NCBI RefSeq assembly: GCF_002013375.1
Contig: NZ_MAEW01000014.1
Location: 124,001-188,000 of the forward strand
Direction of reading: 5' to 3'
Length of the DNA stretch: 64,000 nt
DNA from: Mycobacterium sp. D16Q13
GTDB lineage: Bacteria > Actinomycetota > Actinomycetes > Mycobacteriales > Mycobacteriaceae
This document shows positions 1 through 10,388 of the stretch, one piece after another (positions within the stretch are counted from its first letter, which is position 1; every line of letters begins with the position of its first letter). Position numbers and translations under genes: made by a program. Under the pieces are notes generated by a model. It made no database searches and was not told the origin of the DNA. It saw only the letters and a program-made list of their open reading frames with translations.

Positions 1-991
1 GCGCGACGGAGCGCAGCGTCGCACGTTCCTGCGGGGCAAGGGCAGACAGCGAGACGGTGTCGGACATGTGCTCTCCGTCCTGCCACGCGGTGGCCCGAGA
101 CCGCCACCGAAATCGAAGAAGCCACGCGAAGCAATCCCGCAGTGTCGTGGCGTCGTCGGCGTCCAGGATGTTGGCTGCCGTGGCGGCGTCGAGGCGCTCG
201 GGTGTCGAGAGTGCATCGGCTCCGGCGGACAGTGCTGCCCAGCGCGCGATCTTGACCACTGGATCGATCGCCGCGATCTTGAGATCGACGGTGTCTGATT
301 GTGTCGCGAATATCCTCAACCGCGAAGGGAATCCGGCGCGCACGGCCACCGCATCCTGAAGCATGGCAAGCCGGATGGGGTAGTGGCGCTGTGCGCAGCG
401 GGCATTCTTGGTGCGAAGAGCGTTGTCAGACAACAACGATCCCGCGCCTACCCCGTGCGAGTCGGCCATCAGACCCGCCATCACAACGCCGCGATCTTCG
501 GGCGGGTTGGCGCACCAGCGTTCGATTCCTTCGAACCAGTTGGAGGTACGGCGGCAGAATCGGCCGCGGCTCGCCAGCACGCCATTGGAATCGCTCCCGA
601 TGCCGCCGCGTTCGAGCATCGCGTGCACCTGCGCGGCCAGCTCCATCAGGTGAGTCTTACCGTCGGCATCGACCGCGTCGTCGATGGCGAGCAGCGTCTC
701 GATATCGGAACCGGGTGCGGCCTCGCCTCGGGCCACGCTTCCCGAAACAAACCAGGTCCAGCCCGGATCCACCCCACCGGTGACGAGTCGTGCGGCCGTG
801 CGGATGCTGTGCCGCAACGCTTCGGACCAGGCAGCGGCGAGGACCGCCTCCGGTGTGCGCACCCGCACCTCGAGGGCTATCACCATCCGCGCCGCACCCA
901 CTGCGGTGCAGAACTCGGCCTCGTCGCCGGCGGTGTCGATCTGCGCTATCGCCTGGGCGATCCCGTGCGCGGGCGGCACATCGGCAGACAT
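1..991 (-). CDS. DUF294-type putative nucleotidyltransferase (partial, runs off the left edge)
   Basis: This reading frame is open from an ATG at 991 to the window edge, so the C-terminus is missing and at least 330 residues are present. Residues 84-98 carry the nucleotidyltransferase signature GSVARGE...SDIE, where the Ser and the Asp/Glu pair normally bind the triphosphate and metal. The following region contains SDNALRTKNARCAQRHYPI, as in the DUF294 and GlnD-like putative nucleotidyltransferases. In bacteria these are often fused to CBS domains, but no CBS domain is seen here. The gene starts 15 nt after the stop of the upstream LysR gene, so the two are probably co-transcribed. The substrate is unknown. 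The family call rests on motif recognition only. Confidence 0.75.
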   Translation of the reverse strand, partial: MSADVPPAHGIAQAIAQIDTAGDEAEFCTAVGAARMVIALEVRVRTPEAVLAAAWSEALRHSIRTAARLVTGGVDPGWTWFVSGSVARGEAAPGSDIETLLAIDDAVDADGKTHLMELAAQVHAMLERGGIGSDSNGVLASRGRFCRRTSNWFEGIERWCANPPEDRGVVMAGLMADSHGVGAGSLLSDNALRTKNARCAQRHYPIRLAMLQDAVAVRAGFPSRLRIFATQSDTVDLKIAAIDPVVKIARWAALSAGADALSTPERLDAATAANILDADDATTLRDCFAWLLRFRWRSRATAWQDGEHMSDTVSLSALAPQERATLRSVA

Positions 992-1006
992 GAGGATGAT
1001 TGTGGC

Positions 1007-1879
1007 CTACGTCGAGGCAATGGCGTGGGATATGAAATCCCGGACCGGGCGCGAAAGTGGCTGCCCGGAGCTCCAGATGATGCCGACGTCCCGGTGCGCG
1101 TCGGCGTCGACGAGGCGCAACATCCTGAGGTCGGGCGGGTAGGTGGTGGCGTCCACGGGGAGCACCGCGATGCCCAGGCCCGCGGCTACCAAGCCCGCCA
1201 CCGTCGTCAGATCGCTCGATTCGAGCACGATGCGTGGCTGGAATTGCGCGGCGGCGCACAACTCTTCGAGGAGTCGGCGCATGCCGAATCCCGGATGCAT
1301 CCCGATGAAGGGTTCATCGGCAAGGTCGGCCATCGACACGTCTTCGGCCTGTGTGAGCCGATGGTTTGTGGGTACGGCGACACCGAGACGCTGCCGGAAG
1401 AGGTTGCGCCACCCGAGATTTGCGCGGCGAGGGCGCGGAGAGACGATTGCGACGTCAAGATCGCCGTTGGCGACGAGGTCGTCGAGGCTGCCGGCGGCGC
1501 CCTGCTCGAGCACGAACCGTACGTGCGGCGACGCCGCGGCGAAGCCTGCGATCAGGCGGGCGACGAGTGTGGGGCCGAAGGTGTGCAGGAATCCGAGGCG
1601 GATCTCACCTTCGGCGGGATTGGCGAGGTCGTTGATGGTGCGACGAGCAGAGTCCAGTTCCATCTGAGCGCGCCGGGCGTGCTGGTAGAAGATCCGTCCG
1701 GACGGGTTCAGTGTGAGCCGCTTACCGTGCCGGTCGAACAGTTGCACGCCAAGGCGACGCTCCAATCTGGCCAGCATCCGGGTGAGCGTGGGCTGGGCGA
1801 GTTGGAGCTGCTCGGCGGCCGCGGTGACGTTCTGCCGCTCAGCGAGTGTGATGTACCACTCGTAATCACCATCCGCCAT
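1007..1879 (-). CDS. LysR family transcriptional regulator
   Basis: The 290-residue protein has the LysR layout. Residues 1-60 form a winged helix-turn-helix (AAAEQLQLAQPTLTRMLARL followed by LGVQLFDR), and residues 85-290 form a periplasmic-binding-protein-like effector domain. The start is fixed by a Shine-Dalgarno sequence, GAGGTGG, 6 nt before the ATG. It is divergent from an MFS transporter 91 nt away and upstream of a nucleotidyltransferase. LysR proteins usually control the divergent neighbour, so regulation of the transporter is likely but inferred. The inducer cannot be read from the sequence. Confidence 0.9.
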   Translation of the reverse strand: MADGDYEWYITLAERQNVTAAAEQLQLAQPTLTRMLARLERRLGVQLFDRHGKRLTLNPSGRIFYQHARRAQMELDSARRTINDLANPAEGEIRLGFLHTFGPTLVARLIAGFAAASPHVRFVLEQGAAGSLDDLVANGDLDVAIVSPRPRRANLGWRNLFRQRLGVAVPTNHRLTQAEDVSMADLADEPFIGMHPGFGMRRLLEELCAAAQFQPRIVLESSDLTTVAGLVAAGLGIAVLPVDATTYPPDLRMLRLVDADAHRDVGIIWSSGQPLSRPVRDFISHAIAST

Positions 1880-1970
1880 GCTTCCACCTCGCTATATGTC
1901 AGAAATAAATTATAGATCGCTGAATCACTCATTTCCGCGATATGCCGGGTCGGGGGGAGCATCTAGATCC
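1880..1970. promoter_or_regulatory. Divergent LysR/MFS promoter region with T-N11-A-like operator
   Basis: An AT-rich island in a G+C-rich genome contains CTATA (1892-1896) and TATAG (1911-1915) as an inverted repeat, the form expected of a LysR site. The sequence TATAAT, a perfect -10 hexamer, reads on the minus strand at 1909-1914 and probably drives the LysR gene. Assignment to this regulator is inferred from position. Confidence 0.55.
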
Positions 1971-3227
1971 ATGACGATGGCTCCGCGCACCCAGAGCAGT
2001 CCGGCTATCTGCGCCGCAGATCCGGTGCCCCATGAAACGGGCACTGCCGGATATCGGCGTCTGACCGGCGCGCTGTTCGCCGCCGGGCTCGCGACCTTCG
2101 CCGCTCTCTATGGCACGCAGGCGGTGCTTCCGGCGCTCTCCGCGGATTTCGGGGTGAGCCCCGCCGCCGCCGCGCTGACTGTCTCCGTGACCACGGGAAT
2201 GCTTGCGTTGTCGATCATTCCGGCGAGCGCACTCTCGGAACGGTACGGGCGCACCCGGGTCATGCTGGTCTCGGCGATGGCGACGACGATCATCGGGCTG
2301 CTGCTACCGGCCAGCCCCACCTTCGCGGTGTTGTTGATCGGCCGCGCGGCGGAAGGTGTCGCGCTGGCTGGAATTCCGGCAGTGGCAATGGCATTTCTGG
2401 CTGAAGAGGTGCACCCGGGCTCCCTGGGTTCGGCGATGGGCAGATACATCGCGGGCACCACGGTCGGTGGACTCGCCGGACGGCTGGTGGCGTCCTCGGT
2501 GCTCGATGTAAGCAATTGGCGGATAGCGCTACTGGGCAGTGGTGCGATGACGTTGGTGTGCACGGTGCTTTTCGCGATGCTGCTTCCGCGGTCGCAGTTC
2601 TTCGTGCCCAAGCGGGTCAGGGTCGGCACCACGATGAGGATTCTCGGCACGCACCTGCGTAACCCGGTTCTGCTCATCATGTTCGGGCTTGCTTTCCTGC
2701 TCATGGGCGGGTTCGTCACCGTGTACAACTATCTGGGCTACCGCCTGGTGGCGCCTCCGTTCGGGCTTCCGACGGCTATCGCCGGACTGCTGTTCCTGCT
2801 GTATCTCGCGGGGACGGTGTCCTCGGCAGTGGCCGGACGGCTGGCGGACCGCCGCGGTCGGGGGCTGGTTCTCATCGGGGCGGTCGCCGTCACGGCCATC
2901 GGACTCGCGCTGACCATCCCGGATTCACTCGGCGCGGTGATCATCGGCGTGGGTGTGTTCACCGCGGGCTTCTTTGCCGCCCATACCGTCGCGAGCGGGT
3001 GGGTGGGCGCCGTCGTGCAGCGCGACCGCGCCGAGGCGTCCGCGCTGTACCTGTTCACTTACTACCTCGGCAGTTCGGTGGCCGGGGCCGCAGGCGGTCT
3101 GGCTTACCAAGCAGGTGGCTGGGGATTGACGGTGCTCTTTGTGGGCGCGTTGTTGACGATTGCCCTGGTACTGGCCGCAGTGATGGTGCTCCGAAACCGG
3201 TTTGGCCATATCAACGCACCCGAATAG
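1971..3227 (+). CDS. MFS transporter (YnfM-like drug/metabolite efflux family)
   Basis: The protein is 418 residues from the ATG at 1971, which follows a purine-rich GGGGGGAG. An in-frame ATG at 1878 would overlap the divergent LysR start and is rejected. About twelve hydrophobic segments are visible. The MFS motif A loop appears as LSERYGRTRV between helices 2 and 3, and a second copy as GRLADRRGRG between helices 8 and 9. The closest recognisable type is the YnfM/arabinose-efflux-like proton antiporter group. The divergent LysR regulator suggests inducible expression. The substrate is unknown. Confidence 0.88.
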   Translation: MTMAPRTQSSPAICAADPVPHETGTAGYRRLTGALFAAGLATFAALYGTQAVLPALSADFGVSPAAAALTVSVTTGMLALSIIPASALSERYGRTRVMLVSAMATTIIGLLLPASPTFAVLLIGRAAEGVALAGIPAVAMAFLAEEVHPGSLGSAMGRYIAGTTVGGLAGRLVASSVLDVSNWRIALLGSGAMTLVCTVLFAMLLPRSQFFVPKRVRVGTTMRILGTHLRNPVLLIMFGLAFLLMGGFVTVYNYLGYRLVAPPFGLPTAIAGLLFLLYLAGTVSSAVAGRLADRRGRGLVLIGAVAVTAIGLALTIPDSLGAVIIGVGVFTAGFFAAHTVASGWVGAVVQRDRAEASALYLFTYYLGSSVAGAAGGLAYQAGGWGLTVLFVGALLTIALVLAAVMVLRNRFGHINAPE

Positions 3228-3234
3228 AATTGGC

Positions 3235-3440
3235 GTCATAGACACCGATCCGGCCATCACCGGGGAGTCTCCGGAAGAAAAGCTCCGTGCCCAGCGTGGA
3301 TAACCCAGTAGAACCGGACGGGCAGGCCCGTTACAGCCGTTGCGAGAGGCCCCGACAGCGTGGGGCAAGCGGGGTGGTACCGCGGAGGTACGCCGACGGC
3401 GTCCCATCGTCCCCGTGCCAGCGAGCACAGGGAGACCGCG
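3235..3440 (+). promoter_or_regulatory. Isoleucine T-box leader (ultrashort stem I, translational type)
   Basis: The untranslated leader of ileS contains the conserved T-box sequence GGGGTGGTACCGCGG (3371-3385), whose TGG pairs with the acceptor end of uncharged tRNA. Upstream, CCGGCCATCACCGG places an ATC specifier (isoleucine) at 3256-3258 in a very short stem I. GCCCC/GGGGC (about 3351-3366) forms stem III. Downstream, TCCCCGTGC pairs with GCACAGGGA (3411-3434) and would hide the Shine-Dalgarno sequence AGGGAG. This is a sequestrator hairpin rather than a terminator with a U-tract. Actinobacterial ileS T-boxes are known to act on translation, and this one fits. Confidence 0.93.
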
Positions 3441-6400
3441 ATGAGCCCCTCGGGCGAAGAGCATCAGGGCGAGCGACCGGACGCGTACCCGCGCACCGAT
3501 CTCGGCGCCGATCAGCGCACCGGATCGCCGAATCTCCCTGCGCTCGAGGAGCAGGTGCTGCGCTATTGGGACTCGGACAACACCTTCCGTGCCAGCATCG
3601 CCAACCGTGCGGGGTCTCCGGAATACGTCTTCTACGACGGTCCTCCGTTCGCCAACGGGCTGCCGCACTACGGGCACTTGCTCACCGGGTACGTCAAGGA
3701 CATCGTGCCGCGCTATCAGACCATGCGCGGGTACCAGGTGGACCGCCGATTTGGCTGGGACACACACGGTTTGCCCGCCGAGCTGGAGGTTGAGCGTCAG
3801 CTTGGTATCACCGACAAATCGCAGATCGACGACATGGGCATCGCCGAGTTCAACGATGCCTGCCGCGAGTCGGTGCTGCGCTACACCAAGGAATGGCGCG
3901 ACTACGTCACCCGGCAGGCGCGCTGGGTGGACTTTGACAACGACTACAAGACGCTCGACCCGACCTTTATGGAGTCGGTCATCTGGGCGTTCAAGCAGTT
4001 GTGGGACAAGGGATTGGCGTACGAGGGATACCGCGTACTGCCGTACTGCTGGCGCGACGAGACACCGCTGTCCAATCACGAACTGCGCATGGACGACGAC
4101 GTGTATCAGAGCCGTCAGGATCCCGCGGTCACCGTGGGATACCGGATCGCCGGCAATGCGGACAGCCGGTGGGCGGTGCTCGACGGTGCCCGCCTGCTGA
4201 TCTGGACCACAACCCCCTGGACGCTACCGTCGAACCTGGCGGTCGCGGTCAACCCCGAGGTGACTTATGCGGTGGTTGCGGCCGAAGGCCGCGACGGCAC
4301 CGCCGACCGTTACCTGCTCGCGCAGGCGCGGGTCGGGTCCTACGCCCGTGAGCTTGGTGAAGAGCCCACAGTGCTGGACACCTACACCGGCGCCGAGTTG
4401 TTGGGCATGCGGTACCTGCCGCCGTTCCCGTACTTCCAGCAGGACGCGTCGCCGAACGCCTTCACGGTGCTCTCGGGTGACTACGTCACTACCGAGGACG
4501 GCACCGGCATCGTGCACATGGCCCCGGCCTACGGTGAAGAAGACAAGAACGTCACCGACAAGGCAGGGATCACCCCCGTCACCCCTGTCGATTCGAAGGG
4601 CCGATTCGACGCCACCGTGCCTGATTACGTGGGTCAGCAGGTGTTCGATGCCAACGCGCAGATCATCAAGGACCTCAAGAACGGCACCGGTTCCGCTGCC
4701 GCCAACGGCGCCGTGCTGTTGCGGCACGAAACCTACGACCACTCGTACCCGCACTGCTGGCGCTGCCGAAACCCGTTGATCTACCGTGCGGTGTCGTCCT
4801 GGTTCATCAAGGTGACCGAGTTCCGGGACCGGATGGTGGAGCTCAACGAGCAGATCACCTGGTACCCCGAGCACGTCAAGCACGGTCAGTTCGGCAAGTG
4901 GCTGGAAGGTGCACGCGATTGGTCGGTGTCTCGAAACCGATACTGGGGCACTCCGATCCCGGTGTGGAAGTCCGACGATCCGGCATATCCGCGCATCGAC
5001 GTGTACGGAAGTCTGGACGAGCTGGAACGCGACTTCGGGGTTCGTCCGACGAACCTGCACCGGCCGTATATCGATGAGCTGACCCGGCCCAATCCGGACG
5101 ACCCGACCGGCAAGTCCACCATGCGGCGCATCTCGGACATCTTCGATGTCTGGTTCGACTCGGGCTCCATGCCATACGCGCAGGTGCACTATCCGTTCGA
5201 GAACGCTGAGTGGTTCGAAAACCATTTCCCGGCCGATTTCATCGTCGAGTACATCGGTCAGACTCGCGGCTGGTTCTACGTCATGCACGTGCTGGCGACC
5301 GCGATCTTCGACCGGCCCGCGTTCAGAACCTGTGTGTCGCACGGCATCGTGCTGGGCAACGACGGCCAGAAGATGAGCAAGTCGTTGCGTAACTACCCGG
5401 ATGTCAACGAGGTATTCGATCGTGACGGCTCCGATGCGATGCGGTGGTTCCTCATGGCGTCGCCGATCCTGCGCGGCGGCAACCTGATCGTCACCGAGCA
5501 GGGCATTCGCGAGGGCGTCCGGCAGGTGATCCTGCCGCTGTGGAACGCATGGAGCTTCCTGCAGCTGTATGCGTCCAGACCTGGCACGTGGCGCACCGAT
5601 TCGACGCAGGTGCTCGACAAGTACATCCTGGCCAAACTGGCGCAGCTTCGCGATGACCTCACCGCGTCGATGGATATCTGCGACGTTTCGGGAGCGTGTG
5701 AACAGCTGCGTCAATTCACCGATGCACTGACCAATTGGTATGTGCGCCGGTCACGTTCGCGGTTCTGGGACGAGGACGCGGATGCTATCGACACCTTGCA
5801 CACCGTGCTGGAGACGACGTGCCGCCTGGCCGCACCGCTGTTGCCGATGACCACCGAGGTGATTTGGAAGGGACTGACGGGGGAGCGGTCCGTGCACCTC
5901 ACGGATTGGGTGCCCGAATCGGCGCTGCCTGCGGATCCCGATCTGGTGGCCGCCATGGATGAGGTGCGCAAGGTCGCATCGACGGGCTCGTCGTTGCGTA
6001 AGGCCAAGAAGCTGCGGGTGCGCCTGCCGCTGCTCAAACTGACGGTCGCGGTGCCCGACCCGAAGCGGTTGGAGCCCTACGCGGCCCTTATCGCCGATGA
6101 GCTGAACGTGAAATCTGTGGAACTGACTGATGATATCGCTGGCTACGGCAAGTTCGAATTGACCGTCAACGCACGTGCCGCGGGCCCGAGGCTGGGCAAG
6201 GAGGTGCAAACGGTCATCCGTGCGGTCAAGGCCGGCGACTGGGCTCAGCAGGCAGATGGCACCGTTGTCGCTGCCGGGATCACCCTGCGGGAGGGCGAGT
6301 TCGATTCGAAACTGGTGGCCGCGGAGCCGGATTCCACGGCGGCGCTTCCCGAGGGCGGGGGACTGGTCATCCTGGATGACACCGTCACCGAGGAGCTGGA

Positions 6401-6662
6401 GGCCGAGGGATGGGCGCGCGATCTCATCCGAGAGCTTCAGGATCTTCGCAAGTCGACAGGTCTGGAGGTGTCCGACCGTATCGAGGTCATCCTCGATGTA
6501 CCCGAGGACCGTCGTCCCTGGGCGGAACGTCACCGCGACCTCATCGCCGGCGAAATCCTGGCCACGACACTGGAAATCGGCGAAGCCGGCCAGAACGCCC
6601 AGACGCCCGCCACCGATATCGGCGACGGGGTCCGGGTGTCCTTGAAAAAGGCGGTGGGTTAG
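3441..6662 (+). CDS. ileS: Isoleucyl-tRNA synthetase
   Basis: IleRS charges tRNA-Ile in the cytoplasm. The 1073-residue length fits the long mycobacterial type. The class I signature HYGH lies at residues 76-79 and KMSKS at 644-648. Between them is the CP1 editing insertion ([11 protein letters not shown] through [15 protein letters not shown]), which removes misactivated valine. The C-terminal anticodon-binding region starts near residue 770. The ATG at 3441 follows AGGGAG by 6 nt. An upstream in-frame GTG at 3360 lies inside the T-box and is not the start. Expression is controlled by the T-box leader through release of that ribosome-binding site. Confidence 0.98.
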   Translation: MSPSGEEHQGERPDAYPRTDLGADQRTGSPNLPALEEQVLRYWDSDNTFRASIANRAGSPEYVFYDGPPFANGLPHYGHLLTGYVKDIVPRYQTMRGYQVDRRFGWDTHGLPAELEVERQLGITDKSQIDDMGIAEFNDACRESVLRYTKEWRDYVTRQARWVDFDNDYKTLDPTFMESVIWAFKQLWDKGLAYEGYRVLPYCWRDETPLSNHELRMDDDVYQSRQDPAVTVGYRIAGNADSRWAVLDGARLLIWTTTPWTLPSNLAVAVNPEVTYAVVAAEGRDGTADRYLLAQARVGSYARELGEEPTVLDTYTGAELLGMRYLPPFPYFQQDASPNAFTVLSGDYVTTEDGTGIVHMAPAYGEEDKNVTDKAGITPVTPVDSKGRFDATVPDYVGQQVFDANAQIIKDLKNGTGSAAANGAVLLRHETYDHSYPHCWRCRNPLIYRAVSSWFIKVTEFRDRMVELNEQITWYPEHVKHGQFGKWLEGARDWSVSRNRYWGTPIPVWKSDDPAYPRIDVYGSLDELERDFGVRPTNLHRPYIDELTRPNPDDPTGKSTMRRISDIFDVWFDSGSMPYAQVHYPFENAEWFENHFPADFIVEYIGQTRGWFYVMHVLATAIFDRPAFRTCVSHGIVLGNDGQKMSKSLRNYPDVNEVFDRDGSDAMRWFLMASPILRGGNLIVTEQGIREGVRQVILPLWNAWSFLQLYASRPGTWRTDSTQVLDKYILAKLAQLRDDLTASMDICDVSGACEQLRQFTDALTNWYVRRSRSRFWDEDADAIDTLHTVLETTCRLAAPLLPMTTEVIWKGLTGERSVHLTDWVPESALPADPDLVAAMDEVRKVASTGSSLRKAKKLRVRLPLLKLTVAVPDPKRLEPYAALIADELNVKSVELTDDIAGYGKFELTVNARAAGPRLGKEVQTVIRAVKAGDWAQQADGTVVAAGITLREGEFDSKLVAAEPDSTAALPEGGGLVILDDTVTEELEAEGWARDLIRELQDLRKSTGLEVSDRIEVILDVPEDRRPWAERHRDLIAGEILATTLEIGEAGQNAQTPATDIGDGVRVSLKKAVG

Positions 6663-6670
6663 CGCCGGGC

Positions 6671-7240
6671 CTACGCGGCCTTCACCGCGCGCCAGCGCTG
6701 GTTACCCCCGTCGAGGTGATGCTCGATGTCGGTGAAACCCACTGCGCGCAGGCGATCCGGTAGCGACGTGGTGGGCACCGGGTTGTAGGTGTCGCCAATG
6801 TGCAGCAGCCGGAAGAACGCGGAATGCACACCGTCGCTGCCGGCGAAAACACCGCCCGGGGCCAGCACCCGATGTGCCTGTGCGAACAGCTCATCCTGAA
6901 GATCGGGTGTCGGGACGTGGTGCAGCATGGTGAAGCACACCACGGAGCTGAAGCGGTCGTTGTCGAAACCGAGCTGGGTGCCGTCACCCTGGATCACCGT
7001 TGCTTGATCGCCGTAGAGCCGTTGCAGCCGCGACGCCATGGTCTCGTCGATCTCCACCGCGGTGAGCCGGGGGGTGCGTGTGGTCAGCACCCGCAGATTC
7101 GCGCCATAGCCAGGACCGATTTCCAGGGTGTCCTCGCCAAGCTCGACCCCCTGCAGCGCCCACGGGAGGAGCTGCGACTCGGTCTTACGTGCCCACATCT
7201 CCGAGCTACAACACCAACGGTGCACCAAATTCATTGCCAT
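6671..7240 (-). CDS. Class I SAM-dependent methyltransferase
   Basis: The 189-residue single-domain protein has a Rossmann methyltransferase fold. Motif I is LEIGPGYGANL, the acidic end of strand 2 is VEID, and motif IV is VVCFTMLHHV, followed by HRVLAPGGVFAGSDG. This matches the Methyltransf_11/25 group acting on small molecules or lipids; the substrate is not evident. The start is supported by a TAGCCT -10 box 6 nt upstream (7247-7252), so the mRNA is probably leaderless. The gene is convergent with ileS, with 8 nt between the stops. Confidence 0.85.
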   Translation of the reverse strand: MAMNLVHRWCCSSEMWARKTESQLLPWALQGVELGEDTLEIGPGYGANLRVLTTRTPRLTAVEIDETMASRLQRLYGDQATVIQGDGTQLGFDNDRFSSVVCFTMLHHVPTPDLQDELFAQAHRVLAPGGVFAGSDGVHSAFFRLLHIGDTYNPVPTTSLPDRLRAVGFTDIEHHLDGGNQRWRAVKAA

Positions 7241-7389
7241 GAGACCAGGCTAGGGACGATACGGCTGTCCGAGTAGCGTGATTCGGCCATCTCTTGTCGG
7301 GGTTCGGCCACGCACCCAGGTCATGGTGTCCACTCGGCATGCTGAGCTCGATCGGTGTCGCCCCGCAGGGTGGCGTCCGACCTGCGCCA

Positions 7390-7395
7390 TACGAT
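7390..7395 (+). promoter_or_regulatory. -10 box TACGAT for leaderless dinB
   Basis: TACGAT ends 6 nt before the GTG at 7402, so transcription would begin at or next to the start codon. No Shine-Dalgarno sequence precedes the GTG. Confidence 0.55.
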
Positions 7396-7401
7396 GATCG
7401 C

Positions 7402-8769
7402 GTGTGTGCTGCCGGTCGATGGGTTCTGCACCTCGACATGGACGCCTTCTTCGCCTCGGTCGAGCAGCTGACCCGGCCAACCCTGCGGGATCGTCCGGTC
7501 CTCGTGGGCGGTACCGGAGGCCGGGGAGTGGTGGCCGGGGCGAGCTATGAGGCCCGCGTTTTCGGTGCCCGCTCGGCGATGCCCATGCATCAGGCGCGAC
7601 GACTGGTCGGCATCAACGTCGTGGTTCTGCCGCCTCGTGGCGCGGTGTACGGCGTCGCCAGCCGGCGGGTGTTCGCGACGGTGCGTTCGATGATCCCGGT
7701 ACTCGAACAGCTGTCCTTCGACGAGGCCTTCGGCGAGCCCGTTGAACTGTCCGGGGCCACAACCGAAACCGTGGCGGAGTACATCGGCGAGCTTCGTTCA
7801 CGGGTGCTCGCCGAAACCGGGCTCACCGCGTCGGTCGGGGCAGGGTCTGGGAAGCAGCTTGCCAAGATCGCATCGGGATTGGCCAAACCCGACGGGGTGC
7901 GGATCATCCCGCCCGAGGAACAAGGCTCGTTGCTCGCCGATCTCCCGGTGCGCAAATTGTGGGGGATCGGGCCCGTGGCGGAGGAACGTCTGAATCGTTT
8001 GGGAATCAATACCATTGGTCAGCTAGCGGCGTTGCAGACCAGCGAGGTGGCCTCGGTGCTGGGCGGCACGATCGGCCCCGCCCTGCACCAGCTCGCACGT
8101 GGTGTCGATGAACGCCCCGTGGCCGAACGTGCCGAAACGAAACAGATCAGCGCGGAATCCACCTTTGCCGATGACCTGACCACTCTCGATCAACTACGTG
8201 AGGCCATCGAACCGATCGGAGCGCACGCACATCGGCGGCTCATCAAGCACGGTCGCGGCGTACGCACCGTCACCGTGAAGCTGCGCCGCTCGGACATGAG
8301 CATCCTGACCAGGTCGGCGACGCTGCCCTATGCCACCACCGAACGTGCCGTGCTGATGTCGGCGGCACGCCGGTTGCTCCTGGACCCCGTCGAGATTGGC
8401 CCCATTCGCCTGGTCGGCGTGGGATTCTCGGGATTCTCCGACGTTCAGCAGACCTCACTGTTTCCGGATCTGGACCAGACCGAATCGGTGGCCGAGACCG
8501 ACGAGGCCCCGTCCGCCGCGGCGCCCGAGCCGAGCGCCACGAGCTGGGGTATCGGTGACGACGTCCTCCATCCCGAGTATGGCCACGGCTGGATTCAGGG
8601 CACCGGACATGGCGTCATGACCGTGAGATTCGAGACGCGAAGCAGCGGACCCGGCATCGCGCGCACCTTCGGCGTCGACGACCCGGGTGTCACCCGCGCT
8701 GACCCGGTGGCGAGTCTGGACTGGCCGGGTGAGTCAGCCGAGCCGCTCCACGACGGAGACGAGATCTGA
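7402..8769 (+). CDS. dinB: DNA polymerase IV, Y family (DinB/DinX)
   Basis: Y-family translesion polymerase, orthologous to Rv1537 (dinX) by sequence and by its place after ileS. The catalytic carboxylates sit in [10 protein letters not shown] (near residue 14) and SFDEAF (near residue 105). The little-finger domain follows, ending in the clamp-binding motif QTSLF. Beyond it, about 95 residues form an extension with [20 protein letters not shown], resembling a small beta-barrel. GTG 7402 gives 455 residues and the N-terminus expected for the family. Upstream in-frame starts (7294, 7339) add residues with no family counterpart. No LexA box is seen upstream. The 3' end overlaps ansA by 36 nt. 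Confidence 0.93.
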   Translation: MCAAGRWVLHLDMDAFFASVEQLTRPTLRDRPVLVGGTGGRGVVAGASYEARVFGARSAMPMHQARRLVGINVVVLPPRGAVYGVASRRVFATVRSMIPVLEQLSFDEAFGEPVELSGATTETVAEYIGELRSRVLAETGLTASVGAGSGKQLAKIASGLAKPDGVRIIPPEEQGSLLADLPVRKLWGIGPVAEERLNRLGINTIGQLAALQTSEVASVLGGTIGPALHQLARGVDERPVAERAETKQISAESTFADDLTTLDQLREAIEPIGAHAHRRLIKHGRGVRTVTVKLRRSDMSILTRSATLPYATTERAVLMSAARRLLLDPVEIGPIRLVGVGFSGFSDVQQTSLFPDLDQTESVAETDEAPSAAAPEPSATSWGIGDDVLHPEYGHGWIQGTGHGVMTVRFETRSSGPGIARTFGVDDPGVTRADPVASLDWPGESAEPLHDGDEI

Positions 8770-9711
8770 TCCGGTGGCCAGGGCCGCCATCAACAGCACG
8801 CGGGCTTGCCCGGATCGAAGCCGGGGCACCATCACCCCACCGGCATCTACCAGTTTCTGCCCCGGCGCGTAGCCGGGCGCCAGCGCACCACCCGGTACCC
8901 GGGTGGTGACAAGGACCCGGATTCCATTCTCAATCTGACGCGAAACAGATTCGATGACAACGTCATTGGCGTTACCGGCGCCCATCGATTCCAGTACCAG
9001 GCCCTGTGCGCCGGCGCGCACGTAGGAGTCGACGGCCGCCCCGTCGGCCCCGGGGTAGAGGCTCACGATGTCGACGCGGGGTAACGCGGCGCGGGTCACG
9101 GTGCCGAGGAACGGTGAGGGTGCATCGCCGCTCTGTACGAACACGCCGTCGCGCACATGACCGATGGGGGCGACACCGGCGAAGCCGGCGGGCGCTGCCA
9201 GATCGACCTTGCGGATGCCCAGCGCCGGATACACCTGTCCGGCGAAACACACCACCACACCCAGATCCTCACCGCTCGCGGCCACCGTCAACGCATCCCG
9301 CAGATTGCCCGGCCCGTCGGATTCTGGGTGGTCGCCACTGCGCTGCGCCCCGGTGAGAACGACGGGTACCGGCACCGCGCACGTCAGCGCGAGCCAGAGC
9401 GCGGTCTCTTCCAACGTGTCCGTGCCGTGCGCGAGGACAACCCCGGTGGCCCCGCTTGCGATATGTCCGCGGATCGCGGCGGCGATCTGTTGCCAGCGCT
9501 GCGGGGTCATTTCCGCGCTGTCGACGGCCATCAGATCGTGGACGGCGACATTGCCGTGTCCCGCGGCGGCGAGCAGGTCGTCTCCCGAACTGCGGTGGCG
9601 GGCGATGCCATCACTGCCTACCGCGGTCGCGATGGTTCCGCCGGTGGTCAACAGCACAAGGGTCGGTGACGAGCCTCTGGGGCGAACAACATCGGGCACA
9701 GCGGCGATCAT
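8734..9711 (-). CDS. ansA: L-asparaginase
   Basis: L-asparaginase hydrolyses asparagine to aspartate and ammonia. The 325-residue protein carries both catalytic threonine motifs of the bacterial family: TTGGTIATA near residue 22 and [10 protein letters not shown] near residue 95. [13 protein letters not shown] and the C-terminal SMGAGNAN region also fit. It is the ortholog of Rv1538c and keeps the same convergent arrangement with the DNA polymerase IV gene, overlapping it by 36 nt. No lipoprotein or Sec signal is seen, so the enzyme is likely cytoplasmic. The start at 9711 is the longest reasonable choice; a nearby GTG would shorten it slightly. Confidence 0.95.
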   Translation of the reverse strand: MIAAVPDVVRPRGSSPTLVLLTTGGTIATAVGSDGIARHRSSGDDLLAAAGHGNVAVHDLMAVDSAEMTPQRWQQIAAAIRGHIASGATGVVLAHGTDTLEETALWLALTCAVPVPVVLTGAQRSGDHPESDGPGNLRDALTVAASGEDLGVVVCFAGQVYPALGIRKVDLAAPAGFAGVAPIGHVRDGVFVQSGDAPSPFLGTVTRAALPRVDIVSLYPGADGAAVDSYVRAGAQGLVLESMGAGNANDVVIESVSRQIENGIRVLVTTRVPGGALAPGYAPGQKLVDAGGVMVPRLRSGQARVLLMAALATGSDLVSVVERLG

Positions 9712-9749
9712 CGCAGACAGGGTGCGTGGCGTGCCCCCCTGAGTAGGGG

Positions 9750-10388
9750 ATGATGGGTGACGTGAGTGACGAGCCCGAGACCGCCCCGAAGCCCAAGCGG
9801 CGGATAAAACTGCTGCTCATCGTGGCGGCGGTGGTGCTCGCGGTGGATGTCGTCACCAAGGTCCTTGCCGTCAAACTGCTGCAGCCGGGCAAGCCGGTAC
9901 CGATCATTGGCGACACCGTCACCTGGACGCTGGTACGCAACTCCGGTGCCGCGTTCTCCTTTGCCACCGGCTACACCTGGGTGCTGACCCTCATCGCGAT
10001 GTCGGTCGTCGTGGGAATCCTGCTGATCGGCCGCCGGTTGGTCTCCACATGGTGGGCCATCGGTCTGGGCATGATTCTCGGCGGTGCGCTGGGCAATCTC
10101 ATCGATAGGTTTTTCCGGGGCCCCGGACCACTACGCGGCCATGTGGTCGACTTCCTGTCGGTGGGGTGGTGGCCGGTCTTCAACGTCGCCGACCCCGCGG
10201 TGGTGGGTGGAGCGATTCTGCTGGTCGCGCTCTCGCTGTTCGGATACGACTACGACAGCGACGAGCGCTCGACGCGCGGAGCATCGAGCGAGGTGAGCGC
10301 GGCGGGCGAGCGCCCGGCCGAGGATCAGAGCGACCAGGTGGACACCGAGAACGCCGACGCGCAAACTTCCCAGACCAAGCCGTCATGA
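9750..10388 (+). CDS. lspA: Lipoprotein signal peptidase (signal peptidase II)
   Basis: LspA cleaves signal peptides from prolipoproteins after lipid attachment at the membrane. Four transmembrane helices are visible. The two catalytic aspartates lie in GNLIDRFF and [19 protein letters not shown], and the conserved RNSGAAFSF segment precedes them. The 212-residue form from the ATG at 9750 includes a hydrophilic head. A GTG at 9762 (MSDEPE...) matches the start style of Rv1539 and is an equally good candidate. The charged tail of about 45 residues (DSDERSTRG...) is poorly conserved. The stop overlaps the start of the pseudouridine synthase gene by 4 nt, so the two are translationally coupled. 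Confidence 0.96.
   Translation: MMGDVSDEPETAPKPKRRIKLLLIVAAVVLAVDVVTKVLAVKLLQPGKPVPIIGDTVTWTLVRNSGAAFSFATGYTWVLTLIAMSVVVGILLIGRRLVSTWWAIGLGMILGGALGNLIDRFFRGPGPLRGHVVDFLSVGWWPVFNVADPAVVGGAILLVALSLFGYDYDSDERSTRGASSEVSAAGERPAEDQSDQVDTENADAQTSQTKPS

Noticed and set aside
299..1915. 538-residue plus-strand reading frame
   Set aside because: It is antisense to the LysR and nucleotidyltransferase genes, both of which have clear motifs. The translation is Arg/His/Gly rich with no domain.
4224..5714. 496-residue minus-strand frame inside ileS
   Set aside because: It is a high-G+C shadow of ileS without any recognisable motif or ribosome-binding site.
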